NCBI RefSeq assembly: GCF_900099555.1 | Contig: NZ_FMWM01000002.1 | Span: 1-64,000 of the forward strand | Direction: 5' to 3' | DNA length: 64,000 nt | DNA from: Peptoniphilus raoultii | GTDB lineage: Bacteria; Bacillota; Clostridia; Tissierellales; Peptoniphilaceae | Shown: positions 9,731-18,878 of the stretch, one piece after another | Position numbering within the stretch: position 1 is the stretch's first letter | Layout of the letters: the number at the start of each line of letters is the position of its first letter | The notes under the pieces: generated by a model | Seen by the model: only the letters and a program-made list of their open reading frames with translations | Database searches by the model: none | Told to the model about the DNA's origin: nothing | Program-made: the position numbers and the translations under genes

Positions 9731-9865
9731 ATTACCACCTTTTGCTTTTGTAACTTATAAATACTTAAAGTTATTAATCTTAAATAACTAATATTCTATG
9801 ATTAATTATAGAATAAACTTATGGAAAACCTTCGTCAAGGTCATAAATAATTTGTTTTAGAAATT

Positions 9866-9890
9866 AAAAAATTACTGGCTGACCAGTCAC
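9866..9890 (-). terminator. Intrinsic terminator after smpB
   Basis: ACTGG and CCAGT form a stem with a four-base loop, followed on the minus strand by AATTTTTTAA. It lies immediately after the smpB stop codon and closes the murF-ddl-rnr-smpB transcript. Confidence 0.75.
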
Positions 9891-9893
9891 AAT

Positions 9894-10358
9894 TTAATAA
9901 TCTAAACTTCTTTTCATTCTTCTTTCTGCATCTTTCTTTGCCATGTCTTCTCTTTTGTCATAAAGTTTTTTTCCTCTTGCTGTGGCAATTTCTGCTTTCA
10001 CTCTTCCTCTTACAAGATAAAGTCTTAGAGGAATTATGGTGTAGCCCTGAAGAGTTTTTACTTTTTCAAGTCTTCTTATTTCAGATTTGTGCATTAGAAG
10101 TTTTCTTTTTCTTTTTGGATCGAGATTATAAATATTTCCCTCTTCATAGGGAGAAATGTGCATATTAGAAATAAAAATTTCTCCACTAGAAATTTCGCAG
10201 TAGGCATCTTTTAAATTTGCTCCCCCACGTCTTATGGATTTTACTTCTGTGCCTGCAAGGACAAGGCCTGCTTCATAGGTATCCTCTATAAAATAAAGAC
10301 GGCCTGCACTTTTATTTGTTGATAAATTATTCCACTCTGTTTTCTTTTTCATTTTCAT
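9894..10358 (-). CDS. smpB: SsrA-binding protein SmpB
   Basis: SmpB binds tmRNA and delivers it to stalled ribosomes in trans-translation. The 154-residue product has the beta-barrel core with the family sequences GLVLAGTEVKSIRRG and YCEISSGEIFISNMHI, and ends with the basic tail GKKLYDKREDMAKKDAERR, which in the family enters the decoding centre. I chose the ATG at 10358, which overlaps the end of rnr by about 30 bases. The rnr-smpB pairing is common in Firmicutes and couples RNase R with ribosome rescue. Confidence 0.96.
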   Translation of the reverse strand: MKMKKKTEWNNLSTNKSAGRLYFIEDTYEAGLVLAGTEVKSIRRGGANLKDAYCEISSGEIFISNMHISPYEEGNIYNLDPKRKRKLLMHKSEIRRLEKVKTLQGYTIIPLRLYLVRGRVKAEIATARGKKLYDKREDMAKKDAERRMKRSLDY

Positions 10359-12447
10359 CACCAATTAATTTAAAGTCAATTTTTCCTATTGTTAAATTTA
10401 TACCAGTCACTTCAACTTTAACCCTATCGCCAATGCCATAAGAAATTTTTCTATCCACATCTATAGCCTTAAAATTTATGGAATCGAATTCAAAAAATCC
10501 ATCCATAGTTTTGTAAGGAACTAGGCCTTCAATTAAATTATCAAGCTGTACAAAAATTCCAAAATTTGTAATGCCTGAAACAATTCCTTCATAGCTATTG
10601 CCAATTCTATCAGACATAAATTCTGCCATTTTAATTGAATCAACTTGTCTTTCCGTTTCTTGAGCAAGCTTTTCTGTTTCTGAAACGTGATCTGCAATTT
10701 GTGGCAAAATTTCTCTTAAATTCTTTATTTTTTTCTTGGAAAGATCTCCCCTTAAAAAATCTTTTATAATTCTGTGGATGGAAAGGTCCGCATACCTTCT
10801 TATAGGAGATGTGAAGTGGGTGTAATAGGGAAAAGATAAACCAAAATGTATTTTATTTTCTGCACTATATCTTGCCTTAGTCATGGCCCTTAAAACTAAA
10901 GTTGAAACAAAAAGTTCTTCTTTCTTACCTTGAATTTTTTCCAAAAGTTTTTGCAAATCCTTTGGTTTTATTACGCTTCCATAATTTGCAATATAACCAA
11001 GGGGTCTAATATAAGAATTTAATTCATCAATTTTTTCTTCTCTTGGTTTTTCGTGGATTCTATAAATAAAGGGAAGCTCTATTTTTGCAAAATATTCTGC
11101 TACTGTTGTATTTGCCATTAGCATAAAATCTTCTATAAGTTTATTGGCAGACCTTCTCTCTATTTTTAAAATTTCAAGAGGCCAGCCATCTTCACTAACT
11201 TTTATAACAGGCTCTGGAATATCAAAATCAATTGACCCTATTCTTTTTCTCTTTTCCTGCAAAATTTTTGAAAGTTCATACATATTTGTCAGAATTTCTT
11301 CAAGGCCAAGAATTGAGTCATCAGAAATTCCCTCCTCCAAAAAATTTGAAACATAATCATAGACAAGCCTTCTTTTTGAATTGATAACACTTTGGACAAT
11401 TTTATGATTTACAAGGTCTCCTTTTTTATTAATTTCCATTATGCAGGATAAGGTTAATCTATCGACCCCCTCATTTAAGGAGCAAATTCCATTTGAAAGT
11501 TCAAAGGGAAGCATGGGTATTACTTTATTTAATAGATAAACAGAATTTCCCCTTTTAAAAGCTTCCTCATCTATGGCAGAATCTTCTTTTACATAATGGG
11601 ACACATCTGCAATATGAACGCCAAGTAAATAATTTCCGTTATCTAAAATATCAAGACTTACAGCATCATCAAAATCTTTTGAATCCTTGCCATCAATTGT
11701 AAAAGTTATCTCATTTCTTAAATCAAGCCTTCCAAGCATTTCTTCATCGCTAACTTCCTTTTGGATTTTTTTTGCTTCCCTTTTAACAGTTTTTGAAAAT
11801 TCCATGGGAAGGTCAAAGGCCTTGGCAACTGAAAGAACATCAACATGAGGCTCATCAGGAAAGCCTAGAACTTCTAAAATTCTGCCCTCAGGTTTTCTTC
11901 CTTCTTCAGGCCATTTGTCAATTTTAACTAAAACTTTTTGGCCATTTCTTGCTCCATTAATTCTCTTTTTAGGAATATATATATCCATGGAAAATTTATT
12001 TTCATCGGGAACAACAAAGCCAAAATTTCTCATGTCTTGAAAGGTGCCAACAATTTTTTCATTTACTCTCTCAGTAATATAGACAACTTCGCCTTCAGGC
12101 TTTTCACCCTCGGCTTCTTTTAATTTTTTTACAACAACATCATCGCCATTTAAGGCAAAATTTAAATTATTTTCTGAAATATAAATGTCTTGGTCCAGAT
12201 TTTTAGTTATTAAAAAGCCAAAACCACGCTTAGAAGTTTGGACTTTCCCGAAAAAATATTTTTCATTATCCACTTCCAAAATTTTACCCTTTTTATTTTC
12301 AAAGATTAGGCCCTGCCTCTTTAAATTATCAAGCAGCCTATTAAAATCTTCTCTATCTTTCTTTTTAATATTAAGAGAATTTGCCAGTTCGTCCTCAGTT
12401 TTTGCCTTATTTGTCTTAATAACATCTAAAATCTTTTCACTTATCAT
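10327..12447 (-). CDS. rnr: Ribonuclease R
   Basis: This 706-residue 3'-5' exoribonuclease degrades structured RNA and works with tmRNA-SmpB quality control. It shows an N-terminal winged-helix region, cold-shock/OB domains (about 65-220), the RNB catalytic domain from about 235 with the acidic metal site in TIDGKDSKDFDDAVSL, and a C-terminal S1 domain (EGIVSGITNFGIFVQLDN). Its start overlaps the ddl stop codon by four bases (ATGA), so the two are translationally coupled. smpB follows with overlap. Confidence 0.96.
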   Translation of the reverse strand: MISEKILDVIKTNKAKTEDELANSLNIKKKDREDFNRLLDNLKRQGLIFENKKGKILEVDNEKYFFGKVQTSKRGFGFLITKNLDQDIYISENNLNFALNGDDVVVKKLKEAEGEKPEGEVVYITERVNEKIVGTFQDMRNFGFVVPDENKFSMDIYIPKKRINGARNGQKVLVKIDKWPEEGRKPEGRILEVLGFPDEPHVDVLSVAKAFDLPMEFSKTVKREAKKIQKEVSDEEMLGRLDLRNEITFTIDGKDSKDFDDAVSLDILDNGNYLLGVHIADVSHYVKEDSAIDEEAFKRGNSVYLLNKVIPMLPFELSNGICSLNEGVDRLTLSCIMEINKKGDLVNHKIVQSVINSKRRLVYDYVSNFLEEGISDDSILGLEEILTNMYELSKILQEKRKRIGSIDFDIPEPVIKVSEDGWPLEILKIERRSANKLIEDFMLMANTTVAEYFAKIELPFIYRIHEKPREEKIDELNSYIRPLGYIANYGSVIKPKDLQKLLEKIQGKKEELFVSTLVLRAMTKARYSAENKIHFGLSFPYYTHFTSPIRRYADLSIHRIIKDFLRGDLSKKKIKNLREILPQIADHVSETEKLAQETERQVDSIKMAEFMSDRIGNSYEGIVSGITNFGIFVQLDNLIEGLVPYKTMDGFFEFDSINFKAIDVDRKISYGIGDRVKVEVTGINLTIGKIDFKLIGDENEKENRVE

Positions 12448-13616
12448 TTCAATTTTGCTCCATAACTTGTTTGGTTAAAGAGATTTGAATCATAAGAGTA
12501 AATATTTTTTTGCTTTTCTTCATATCTTTTTAAAGCTATTTCAATTAATTTTGTAATTAAATCCTTAAAGGATAAACCTGAGGCTTCAAATAAATAGAAG
12601 GAAATGGATCCTGGAAGAGTATTTATTTCATTTACATAAACGTCCTTATCCTTTAAAAGGAAATCTATTCTTGCAACTCCCGCCCCATCAAGCGCCTTAA
12701 ATGATTTCTTGCCAAGTTCGCAAATTTTATTTCTTATCTCCTCTGTCAAATCTGCAGGAAGTTTCTTCTTTTGATTTTTTTGTGATGCCATTTTTGTCTT
12801 TGAATCGCCAACATATTTATCTTCATAGGTTAAAATTTCTTCAGCCGTTATAGGTTCTTCACAGGCAGAAACTTCAAGGTCATTATCTTTTCCCAAAACG
12901 GCAACATTAATTTCCCTAAAATCTTCTAGGCATTTTTCCACAATAATTTTTCTATCATAAGTTGCGGCAAGTTCCAGAGCCTTTGTAAGCTCCAAGGTGT
13001 CTTTTGCCTTAGAAATTCCAATTGAAGACCCAAGATTTGCTGGCTTTATAATTAATGGATACCCTAAGGCTTCACACTTTTTAAGAATATTTTGTAAATT
13101 TTTAAGTTCATCTCTGTAAAAATAAATATAATCCATCATTGGAATGTCATTTGCCTTAAAAACTTCTTTCATTAAAACTTTGTCCATTCCGACAGCTCCT
13201 GCAGCAACTCCGCATCCAGCATAGGGGATGTCCATTAATTCAAAAAGTCCTTGAATCGCTCCGTCTTCGCCAAAAGTTCCGTGAAGGGCAGGAAAAATTG
13301 CATCAATTCTCGCATAAATATAATTTTCTGTGTGCGATTTAGAAAAAATTCCGCCCACAAGTTTTACTGCATATAAAAATCTATCTCCATTTTGGGGAAT
13401 TAAAAATATTTCTGTGGCTTCATTATATCTTCCTTCTTTAAATGTTCTAAAATCTTTTAAAATATCTCCACAATAATATCTGCCATCTTTTGAAAGGTAA
13501 ATTGGAATAGGATTAAATTTTTCCTTATCCATATTTTCTATAATTTGTAGACCCGTTATTACTGAAACTTCATGCTCACATGATCTTCCACCAAAAAAAA
13601 CTCCTACATTTAACAT
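12444..13616 (-). CDS. ddl: D-alanine--D-alanine ligase
   Basis: This ATP-grasp enzyme of 390 residues joins two D-alanines for peptidoglycan precursors. It shows the N-terminal motif GGRSCEHEVSVITG, the central HGTFGEDGAIQGLFEL, and the catalytic metal-binding segment YVNEINTLPGSISFYLFEASG. The ATG at 13616 is preceded by GGAG eight bases away. A longer frame upstream would run into murF and lacks a ribosome binding site. murF lies just upstream, so consecutive steps (D-Ala-D-Ala synthesis and its attachment) are encoded together. Confidence 0.96.
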   Translation of the reverse strand: MLNVGVFFGGRSCEHEVSVITGLQIIENMDKEKFNPIPIYLSKDGRYYCGDILKDFRTFKEGRYNEATEIFLIPQNGDRFLYAVKLVGGIFSKSHTENYIYARIDAIFPALHGTFGEDGAIQGLFELMDIPYAGCGVAAGAVGMDKVLMKEVFKANDIPMMDYIYFYRDELKNLQNILKKCEALGYPLIIKPANLGSSIGISKAKDTLELTKALELAATYDRKIIVEKCLEDFREINVAVLGKDNDLEVSACEEPITAEEILTYEDKYVGDSKTKMASQKNQKKKLPADLTEEIRNKICELGKKSFKALDGAGVARIDFLLKDKDVYVNEINTLPGSISFYLFEASGLSFKDLITKLIEIALKRYEEKQKNIYSYDSNLFNQTSYGAKLK

Positions 13617-13620
13617 CAAA

Positions 13621-15153
13621 TCACTCCTCATCATAATTATCGGGCAAATCATTTTCAAAAAGGACAACGTCCCCTTGCCTTGTGAGATTTCCCAAAATCT
13701 TTGTTGCTTCGTCTAAAGATGAAACTGAAAATATATTTTCTTCCTTAAATTTATTTTCAATTAAGCCCTTTTTAATAGGCTCTGTTCTCTTTTTTCCAAC
13801 TAAAATTGCATAGTCAATATTTTTTGCCATTTCTTTGCCAATTTTATAATTTTCTTCTTCTTCCATTTCTCCAAGTTCAACCATGCCAGGTGTAATAATT
13901 ATTTTATTTCCATTTTTAAACTGAGAAATTACGTCAAGGGCAGCTCTAAAACCAACTGGGTTTGAATTAAAGGCATCGTCAATAACAATGACTCCTCTTC
14001 CGCCATCAATAATATTAAGTCTATGCTCTACTCCCTCAACTTTTTCAATACCCCTTTGAATTTCTTCTAAAGTCATGCCTAAAAGATGGGCAAAACTAAC
14101 TCCGGCTAAAATATTTGAAATATTATGAGCCCCTAATAGTTTTGTCTGACAATTTATTTCCCCCTTGCCCCTAATAACTAGGGTGAATTTTGAACCCTTT
14201 TCAAAAACCTCTATATCCTTGGCATATATATCAAGTTTTTCAGTATCTTCCATTCCGTAGCGATAAGTTTTTAACTTAGTCTTATCTGCAAGGGGCTTTA
14301 AAAATTCATTATCACAGTTAAAAATTGCAAGACCATCTTGGGGAAGAGCTTCAATTAATTCATATTTTGTCTTTTGAATATTTTCAATTGTCTTAAAAAA
14401 CTGCATGTGAGTTGGACCAATTGCAGTTATAACTCCCATATCGGGCATAACAAGTTCTGCAACTTCTTTTATCTCTCCCGGAACCTTTGCCCCAAGTTCA
14501 GCAATAAAAATTTGGTGAGAATCATTAAGCTCATTATTAATAACTTTTGAAAGCCCCATTGGTGTATTAAAAGATGATGGAGTATGAAGCACCCTAAACT
14601 TTTCTTTTAAAATTGTATCAGTAATAAATTTTACTGAAGTCTTGCCAAAAGACCCTGTAATTCCAATGACCTTTAAAGAATTTTCAGCCTTTAACCTTTT
14701 AATTTTTTCTTGGGCCTCATGGTAAAATCCTGCATTAATTTTGTCTTCCTTTGGTTTTGCTATGGCATTTGAAATTAATAAAATCCTATATTCAAAATAA
14801 TAGATTAAAAATAAAGAGATGGCGGTGAAAAATAGCCCTAGCCATAAGTTTGAATTTTTATAGACAATTTGACCTATAATAACTGTGGCAACCCAAAAAC
14901 CATAATTTACAAATTTGTGAGTTTTTAAAAGTCTTTTTGCCCTGTCAGTCCACACAAGGGGAAGTTTGGGATTTTTTTCCGGCATATAAAAAATTTTTCC
15001 AATTTTTTCCCTATTACTTTTAATATAATCCCTATAAAGATTATTGTCATAGCCTTCCAGCTGAAGCATATGAATTGGAAAATTACTTCTCACAAGTGAA
15101 AAGAAAACTGCAAGGCATAGTAAAATAAACTGTCCTATATATAAAATAATCAT
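13621..15153 (-). CDS. murF: MurF-like UDP-MurNAc-tripeptide--D-Ala-D-Ala ligase with N-terminal membrane region
   Basis: This Mur ligase adds D-Ala-D-Ala to the UDP-MurNAc-tripeptide. The first 140 residues hold an N-terminal helix and two further membrane segments, which ordinary MurF lacks. The ligase core starts near residue 155 with the P-loop GITGSFGKTS, followed by the Mur ligase sequences NTPMGLSKVIN and IDDAFNSNP. The C-terminal domain binds the amino-acid substrate. The neighbouring ddl supports MurF rather than another Mur ligase, but the fused membrane part leaves some doubt. The gene overlaps the alpha/beta hydrolase by four bases. Confidence 0.85.
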   Translation of the reverse strand: MIILYIGQFILLCLAVFFSLVRSNFPIHMLQLEGYDNNLYRDYIKSNREKIGKIFYMPEKNPKLPLVWTDRAKRLLKTHKFVNYGFWVATVIIGQIVYKNSNLWLGLFFTAISLFLIYYFEYRILLISNAIAKPKEDKINAGFYHEAQEKIKRLKAENSLKVIGITGSFGKTSVKFITDTILKEKFRVLHTPSSFNTPMGLSKVINNELNDSHQIFIAELGAKVPGEIKEVAELVMPDMGVITAIGPTHMQFFKTIENIQKTKYELIEALPQDGLAIFNCDNEFLKPLADKTKLKTYRYGMEDTEKLDIYAKDIEVFEKGSKFTLVIRGKGEINCQTKLLGAHNISNILAGVSFAHLLGMTLEEIQRGIEKVEGVEHRLNIIDGGRGVIVIDDAFNSNPVGFRAALDVISQFKNGNKIIITPGMVELGEMEEEENYKIGKEMAKNIDYAILVGKKRTEPIKKGLIENKFKEENIFSVSSLDEATKILGNLTRQGDVVLFENDLPDNYDEE

Positions 15154-15929
15154 GATTTATCTCCTAAAAATGAATTTATAACTGCACAAAAAGTCCCGTA
15201 GTCATCAATATAGGAAAAATGACCTCCCTTTAAAACTACAAGGCCTGAATTTTTTATCTTTTTATTAAAAATCCCCCCCATATAAAGAGGAGTTGCATCG
15301 TCCTTATCTCCCCAAATTAAAAGAGATTCGCTTTTAATCTTACAAAGTCTATCTTCCGTTGATTCATTTACAACTTTTACAAAAATTTTCCTCATAAGGC
15401 CTTGGGCATTTTGATAGTCATCAGACCCGTGCCTTTTATAAAATTTTTCAAGAGCCCCTTCATTATTTCCATAAAAAAACAAATATATTTTCTTGGAAAA
15501 CTTAAAAGCATAGACCTTTAAATAATAGGAAAGTTTTCTTTTGGGTATTATGCCCGAAGCATCAATAAAAACTAATTTTTCAGCTAGATCTTCAGCCTCA
15601 TCTCCTAAAATTGTTAGAGTTTTACCTCCAAAGGAATGGCCCAAAAAAACAGCCTTTTCTATATTAAAAGTCTTTAAAAATTCCCTTAAAAATTTATAGT
15701 AGTCGTAAGTTCCATAAACTTCTTTTGGCTCATTAGTATCACCAAAACCTGGTGCATCATAGGCATAAACTGTATAAAAACTTGGAACTGCATTTAAAAT
15801 TGGAATAATTGATTCAATGTTTGCACCCCAACCATGTAAAATGACAGCAATTTTTTCTCCGCCCTCTCTTTTAAAGTAGGCAGTTTTTATGCCTAAAATA
15901 TTCACGAAAGATTTTTCTATTTTAGTCAT
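15150..15929 (-). CDS. Alpha/beta hydrolase
   Basis: This 259-residue protein has the alpha/beta hydrolase fold: oxyanion motif HGWGANIES, nucleophile elbow GHSFGGKT (Ser near residue 98), an aspartate in WGDKDDATP and a final histidine in KGGHFSYIDD. The substrate cannot be predicted. Its stop overlaps the murF start by four bases, so it is translated with the cell-wall genes. A run of seven C/G occurs inside the gene (15273-15279), a minor slippage-prone spot. Confidence 0.88.
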   Translation of the reverse strand: MTKIEKSFVNILGIKTAYFKREGGEKIAVILHGWGANIESIIPILNAVPSFYTVYAYDAPGFGDTNEPKEVYGTYDYYKFLREFLKTFNIEKAVFLGHSFGGKTLTILGDEAEDLAEKLVFIDASGIIPKRKLSYYLKVYAFKFSKKIYLFFYGNNEGALEKFYKRHGSDDYQNAQGLMRKIFVKVVNESTEDRLCKIKSESLLIWGDKDDATPLYMGGIFNKKIKNSGLVVLKGGHFSYIDDYGTFCAVINSFLGDKS

Positions 15930-15940
15930 TGTGATTTTTC

Positions 15941-16273
15941 TTATCCTCTATAATAAAAATTATTTTCTTCCCTGTCATTTCCCACGTCAGCAAGAGAATT
16001 TTCAAGAGAAGCAATTCTTGAAAGAGAAATATCAATTTTTGTCTTTTGACTTTCGACGTTAAAAGAAACAGCTTCATCTTTCAAAAGCCTATAATAATAC
16101 TCGCCAAGTTCTTTATAAAGATTTGATAAATTTCTTTTCTCCATAAGAAGTTCATAACGAATTTTTGCAATTTTTTTAAAGTCTTTTGACCTGTCCCTAA
16201 TTTGTAACGAAATCTGAGATAAATTTTCCCTGATTTGCGAAATATTTGAATCAAAATTTTCTAAAAAAGCCAA
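15941..16273 (-). CDS. Small coiled-coil hypothetical protein
   Basis: I do not recognise this 110-residue protein. It is strongly helical, with heptad-like spacing in residues about 5-95 (ISQIRENLSQISLQIRD, LMEKRNLSNLYKELGEYYY), has no signal peptide and looks cytoplasmic. It ends 11 bases before the alpha/beta hydrolase and starts the cell-wall transcript that continues to smpB. It may be a structural or division-related partner, but nothing in the sequence proves that. Confidence 0.7.
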   Translation of the reverse strand: MAFLENFDSNISQIRENLSQISLQIRDRSKDFKKIAKIRYELLMEKRNLSNLYKELGEYYYRLLKDEAVSFNVESQKTKIDISLSRIASLENSLADVGNDREENNFYYRG

Positions 16274-16396
16274 AAAATCACCTCTTCTTTTGCTATTATA
16301 CCAAAAAAATCAGATATTTAAAATATAGGCCCCCTTCTTAAAAGAATATAAAAAATACTCCTAGTAAAAACTAAGAGCATTAATATTCTCATCTAA

Positions 16397-16924
16397 TTAT
16401 TCAGCTTTATTTAATTCTCCTACATAAGTTACAAGGAATTCTCTTTTGTCACTATTTTCTTCACGACGCACTCTTGTTTCTTTTAAAGTCAAATCTCCAG
16501 CATAAGTTTGTTCATTAATGTCTGTTCGATAATTTTTTATTATATGGTAAGTATCAAGATTGGGAACTTTAAATATAACCTCATATGCTTCTAAGACTTT
16601 TCCGTCTTCTGACTCATTATAATCTTCTGATTCTTTTTCCCAGCTTTTCAAATCTTTGTAATCTATTTCATAATATTCTTTATCATCAGTTTGGCTTTCT
16701 CTAATAGTTTCCTCTTCATCTTTTAAAATATTAGAATTTTTATTTTGAATATTCAAATCCTCTTTTGCAGATAAATTTTCCCCTTGTATATTTTCTTGAC
16801 CAGTATTATTTTCAGATTTAATCTCATTTTCTCTTGCATTGTCTTTACATGAAATAAGACATAAGCTAAGGCAAAAACAAATTCCTATAAAAAAAATTTT
16901 TAAAATGTTTTTCATTTTATCCAC
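16397..16924 (-). CDS. Small lipoprotein
   Basis: The product (175 residues) has a lipoprotein signal: KMKNILKIF, a hydrophobic stretch and the lipobox LISC, so it should be anchored to the membrane. A low-complexity N/E/D-rich linker (about 30-75) leads to a folded C-terminal part with YEVIFKVPNLDTYHIIKNY. I chose the GTG start at 16924 because AAGGAG lies five bases upstream. The nearest ATG would be 14 bases from that site. The function is unknown. It lies next to another small exported protein gene. Confidence 0.7.
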   Translation of the reverse strand: MDKMKNILKIFFIGICFCLSLCLISCKDNARENEIKSENNTGQENIQGENLSAKEDLNIQNKNSNILKDEEETIRESQTDDKEYYEIDYKDLKSWEKESEDYNESEDGKVLEAYEVIFKVPNLDTYHIIKNYRTDINEQTYAGDLTLKETRVRREENSDKREFLVTYVGELNKAE

Positions 16925-16989
16925 TTTATCTCCTTACTTTATAAATTTGAAAGGATAGCTTTATTTATAAGTAAAATTAAATAAAAATC

Positions 16990-17352
16990 TTATTTAGCGT
17001 AACCCGCAAAATAAAGATCACCTCTATAAAGTCCAAACCATCTATTTGGTCCACTTGAACGAGTATATACTAAATATAATGTTCCTCTATAGCTCAATCC
17101 ATTTCTTACTATTTCAAAATTAGGATATGATTGAGCAAAAACTCCATCTGAGTTATATTTTTCATATTCATATCCATAAATAACATCGTCATCATATCCT
17201 GTAGGTCTTATATTTGATATATCTAAACTTTGAGCTTCATATTCATTAAAGTTCGTAATATTATCATTACCATTGGCAAACGTTTGTGTGAAAATTAAAA
17301 CTGAGAAAAATGCTAATGCAATTCCTAAAATATATCTTACATTACTTTTCAT
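16990..17352 (-). CDS. Small secreted protein, hypothetical
   Basis: I chose the ATG at 17352 (120 residues) since GGGAG lies seven bases upstream and the product then begins with a clean signal peptide (MKSNVRYILGIALAFFSVL, cleaved after QTFA). The longer frame from 17379 adds nine charged residues. The mature part is rich in Tyr, Asp and Asn and looks like a small beta domain (LSYRGTLYLVYTRSSGPNRW). No family is recognised. A nine-base G tract lies 44 bases upstream of the start. Confidence 0.65.
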   Translation of the reverse strand: MKSNVRYILGIALAFFSVLIFTQTFANGNDNITNFNEYEAQSLDISNIRPTGYDDDVIYGYEYEKYNSDGVFAQSYPNFEIVRNGLSYRGTLYLVYTRSSGPNRWFGLYRGDLYFAGYAK

Positions 17353-17395
17353 TTCAACACTCCCTTTTTTTCTAGCCATCCTTTATTTTTACATA

Positions 17396-17404
17396 CCCCC
17401 CCCC
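17396..17404 (-). repeat. Nine-base G homopolymer upstream of a secreted-protein gene
   Basis: The minus strand carries GGGGGGGGG followed directly by TATGTAAAAAT. A weak -35-like TTTAAA lies 18 bases upstream of TATGTA, so the tract could sit in a promoter spacer as in the surface-protein promoter near 3.8 kb. The boxes are much weaker here. Confidence 0.6.
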
Positions 17405-17446
17405 ACTAATATTTTTAAACTACAAATGCTCTTAAATATAAATAAT

Positions 17447-17488
17447 TAAAAAAACTTTTCAATAAAAATCTACTGAAAAGTTTTTTAT
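17447..17488. terminator. Bidirectional terminator after mgtE
   Basis: ACTTTTCA and TGAAAAGT form a stem flanked by A-rich and T-rich runs, just after the mgtE stop codon. Confidence 0.8.
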
Positions 17489-17509
17489 TTATCATATTAA
17501 ATTTTAAAA

Positions 17510-18871
17510 TTAAACAATTGGCAAAAATAGCCTTGCTAAAGAAAAATATATTACCAAGACAACAGAGTCAATAATTGTTGTGATTAAAGCTGATGCCATT
17601 ATTGCAGGGTCAAGATTTATTTTCTTAGCAAATAGAGGGAGTACTGCTCCCATTAATTTTGAAAGAATTACTGTGCATAAAATTGTAATTGAAACTAAGG
17701 CTGAAATTCTAAAATCTGCTGATGTTAAAAAATAAAGTCTTAAAAAGTTAATGAAAGATAAAACAGTTCCGCAAATTATTCCTACCCTAAATTCTTTTAA
17801 AATTACTTTTAGCCCATCTCTTAAACCAATTTCACCAGTTGCAATTGCGCGGATAACAACTGTTGAAGATTGTGATCCTGAATTTCCACCTGTGTCTGTA
17901 ATCATAGGTATAAAAGAATTTAAAATCAAAAACTGACTTAAAATATAATTATAATTATTTATTATTCCTGATGTAAGTGTTGCTGAAATCATAAGAACAA
18001 GTAGCCAAGGGATTCTATTTTTTGCAAGCTGCCACGGTGTTTGATCCAAATATTCATCATCTGATGGGCTAACGGCTGCCATCTTGTGAATATCTTCTGT
18101 TGCTTCGTCTTCCACAATGTCCATAACATCGTCGAAAGTTATAATTCCACAAAGTCTGTGTTCACGATCCACTACGGGCATGGCAATGTACCCATATTTC
18201 ATAAATGTTTGGGCAACTTCTTCTTTATCGTCAGTTGTATTTAAATAGACTAAATCTGTTTCCATGATGTCATTAATTAACTTGTTTTTGTCTGTAGTAA
18301 CAAGAGTTCTTAAGGAAACAAATCCAAGTAACTGTTTATATTCGCTTTCAACATAGCAGGTATAAATAACTTCCTTATCCATACCAACTTCTTTTATGTG
18401 CTGAAGGGCCTCGCCCACTGTCCAATCTCTTTTTAGTGAAACATATTCAATGGTCATTAATGAACCAGCGGAGTCCCTATCATACATTAAAAATTTATTA
18501 ATCTGTGTTCTTTCTTCTGGTGTTGATTTCTTAAGAACTTTTGTTACAACATTTGCTGGCATTTCTTCCAAAATGTCAATCATATCGTCAAAGTCTAGTT
18601 CATCTAAAATTTCTTGAAGCTCTGCATCGTTGATTTTGTTTATGATTCTCTTTTGGTCAAAGGGTTCCATATAAGAAAATACTTCTGCTCCCATTTCCTT
18701 TGGCAACATTCTAAAACAAATTAATAGCTCCATATCTTCCATATCTTCAATAATTTCTGCAGCGTCAACTACATTCAGATCTGCCAAAATACTTTTTAAT
18801 TCTGTCAGTCTTTTTTCTTTAATCATTTCGACGAACTTTTCTCTATATTCGCCATAGTCTTGATAATTCAT
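17510..18871 (-). CDS. mgtE: Magnesium transporter MgtE
   Basis: This 453-residue protein is a magnesium channel of the inner membrane. It has the N-terminal superhelical domain (about 10-125, with LDELDFDDMIDILEEMP), two CBS domains (about 135-255) that sense cytoplasmic magnesium, and a C-terminal five-helix pore domain containing the conserved PMITDTGGNSGSQSSTVV. Length and order match the family. It lies 7 bases after the NYN ribonuclease gene, so it is probably the last gene of the transcript. Confidence 0.96.
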   Translation of the reverse strand: MNYQDYGEYREKFVEMIKEKRLTELKSILADLNVVDAAEIIEDMEDMELLICFRMLPKEMGAEVFSYMEPFDQKRIINKINDAELQEILDELDFDDMIDILEEMPANVVTKVLKKSTPEERTQINKFLMYDRDSAGSLMTIEYVSLKRDWTVGEALQHIKEVGMDKEVIYTCYVESEYKQLLGFVSLRTLVTTDKNKLINDIMETDLVYLNTTDDKEEVAQTFMKYGYIAMPVVDREHRLCGIITFDDVMDIVEDEATEDIHKMAAVSPSDDEYLDQTPWQLAKNRIPWLLVLMISATLTSGIINNYNYILSQFLILNSFIPMITDTGGNSGSQSSTVVIRAIATGEIGLRDGLKVILKEFRVGIICGTVLSFINFLRLYFLTSADFRISALVSITILCTVILSKLMGAVLPLFAKKINLDPAIMASALITTIIDSVVLVIYFSLARLFLPIV

Positions 18872-18878
18872 TTTTCAC

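Noticed and set aside
15273-15279. Seven-base C/G run inside the alpha/beta hydrolase gene as a possible phase-variation site
   Set aside because: It codes for normal Gly-Gly in frame and is shorter than tracts usually subject to frequent slippage.
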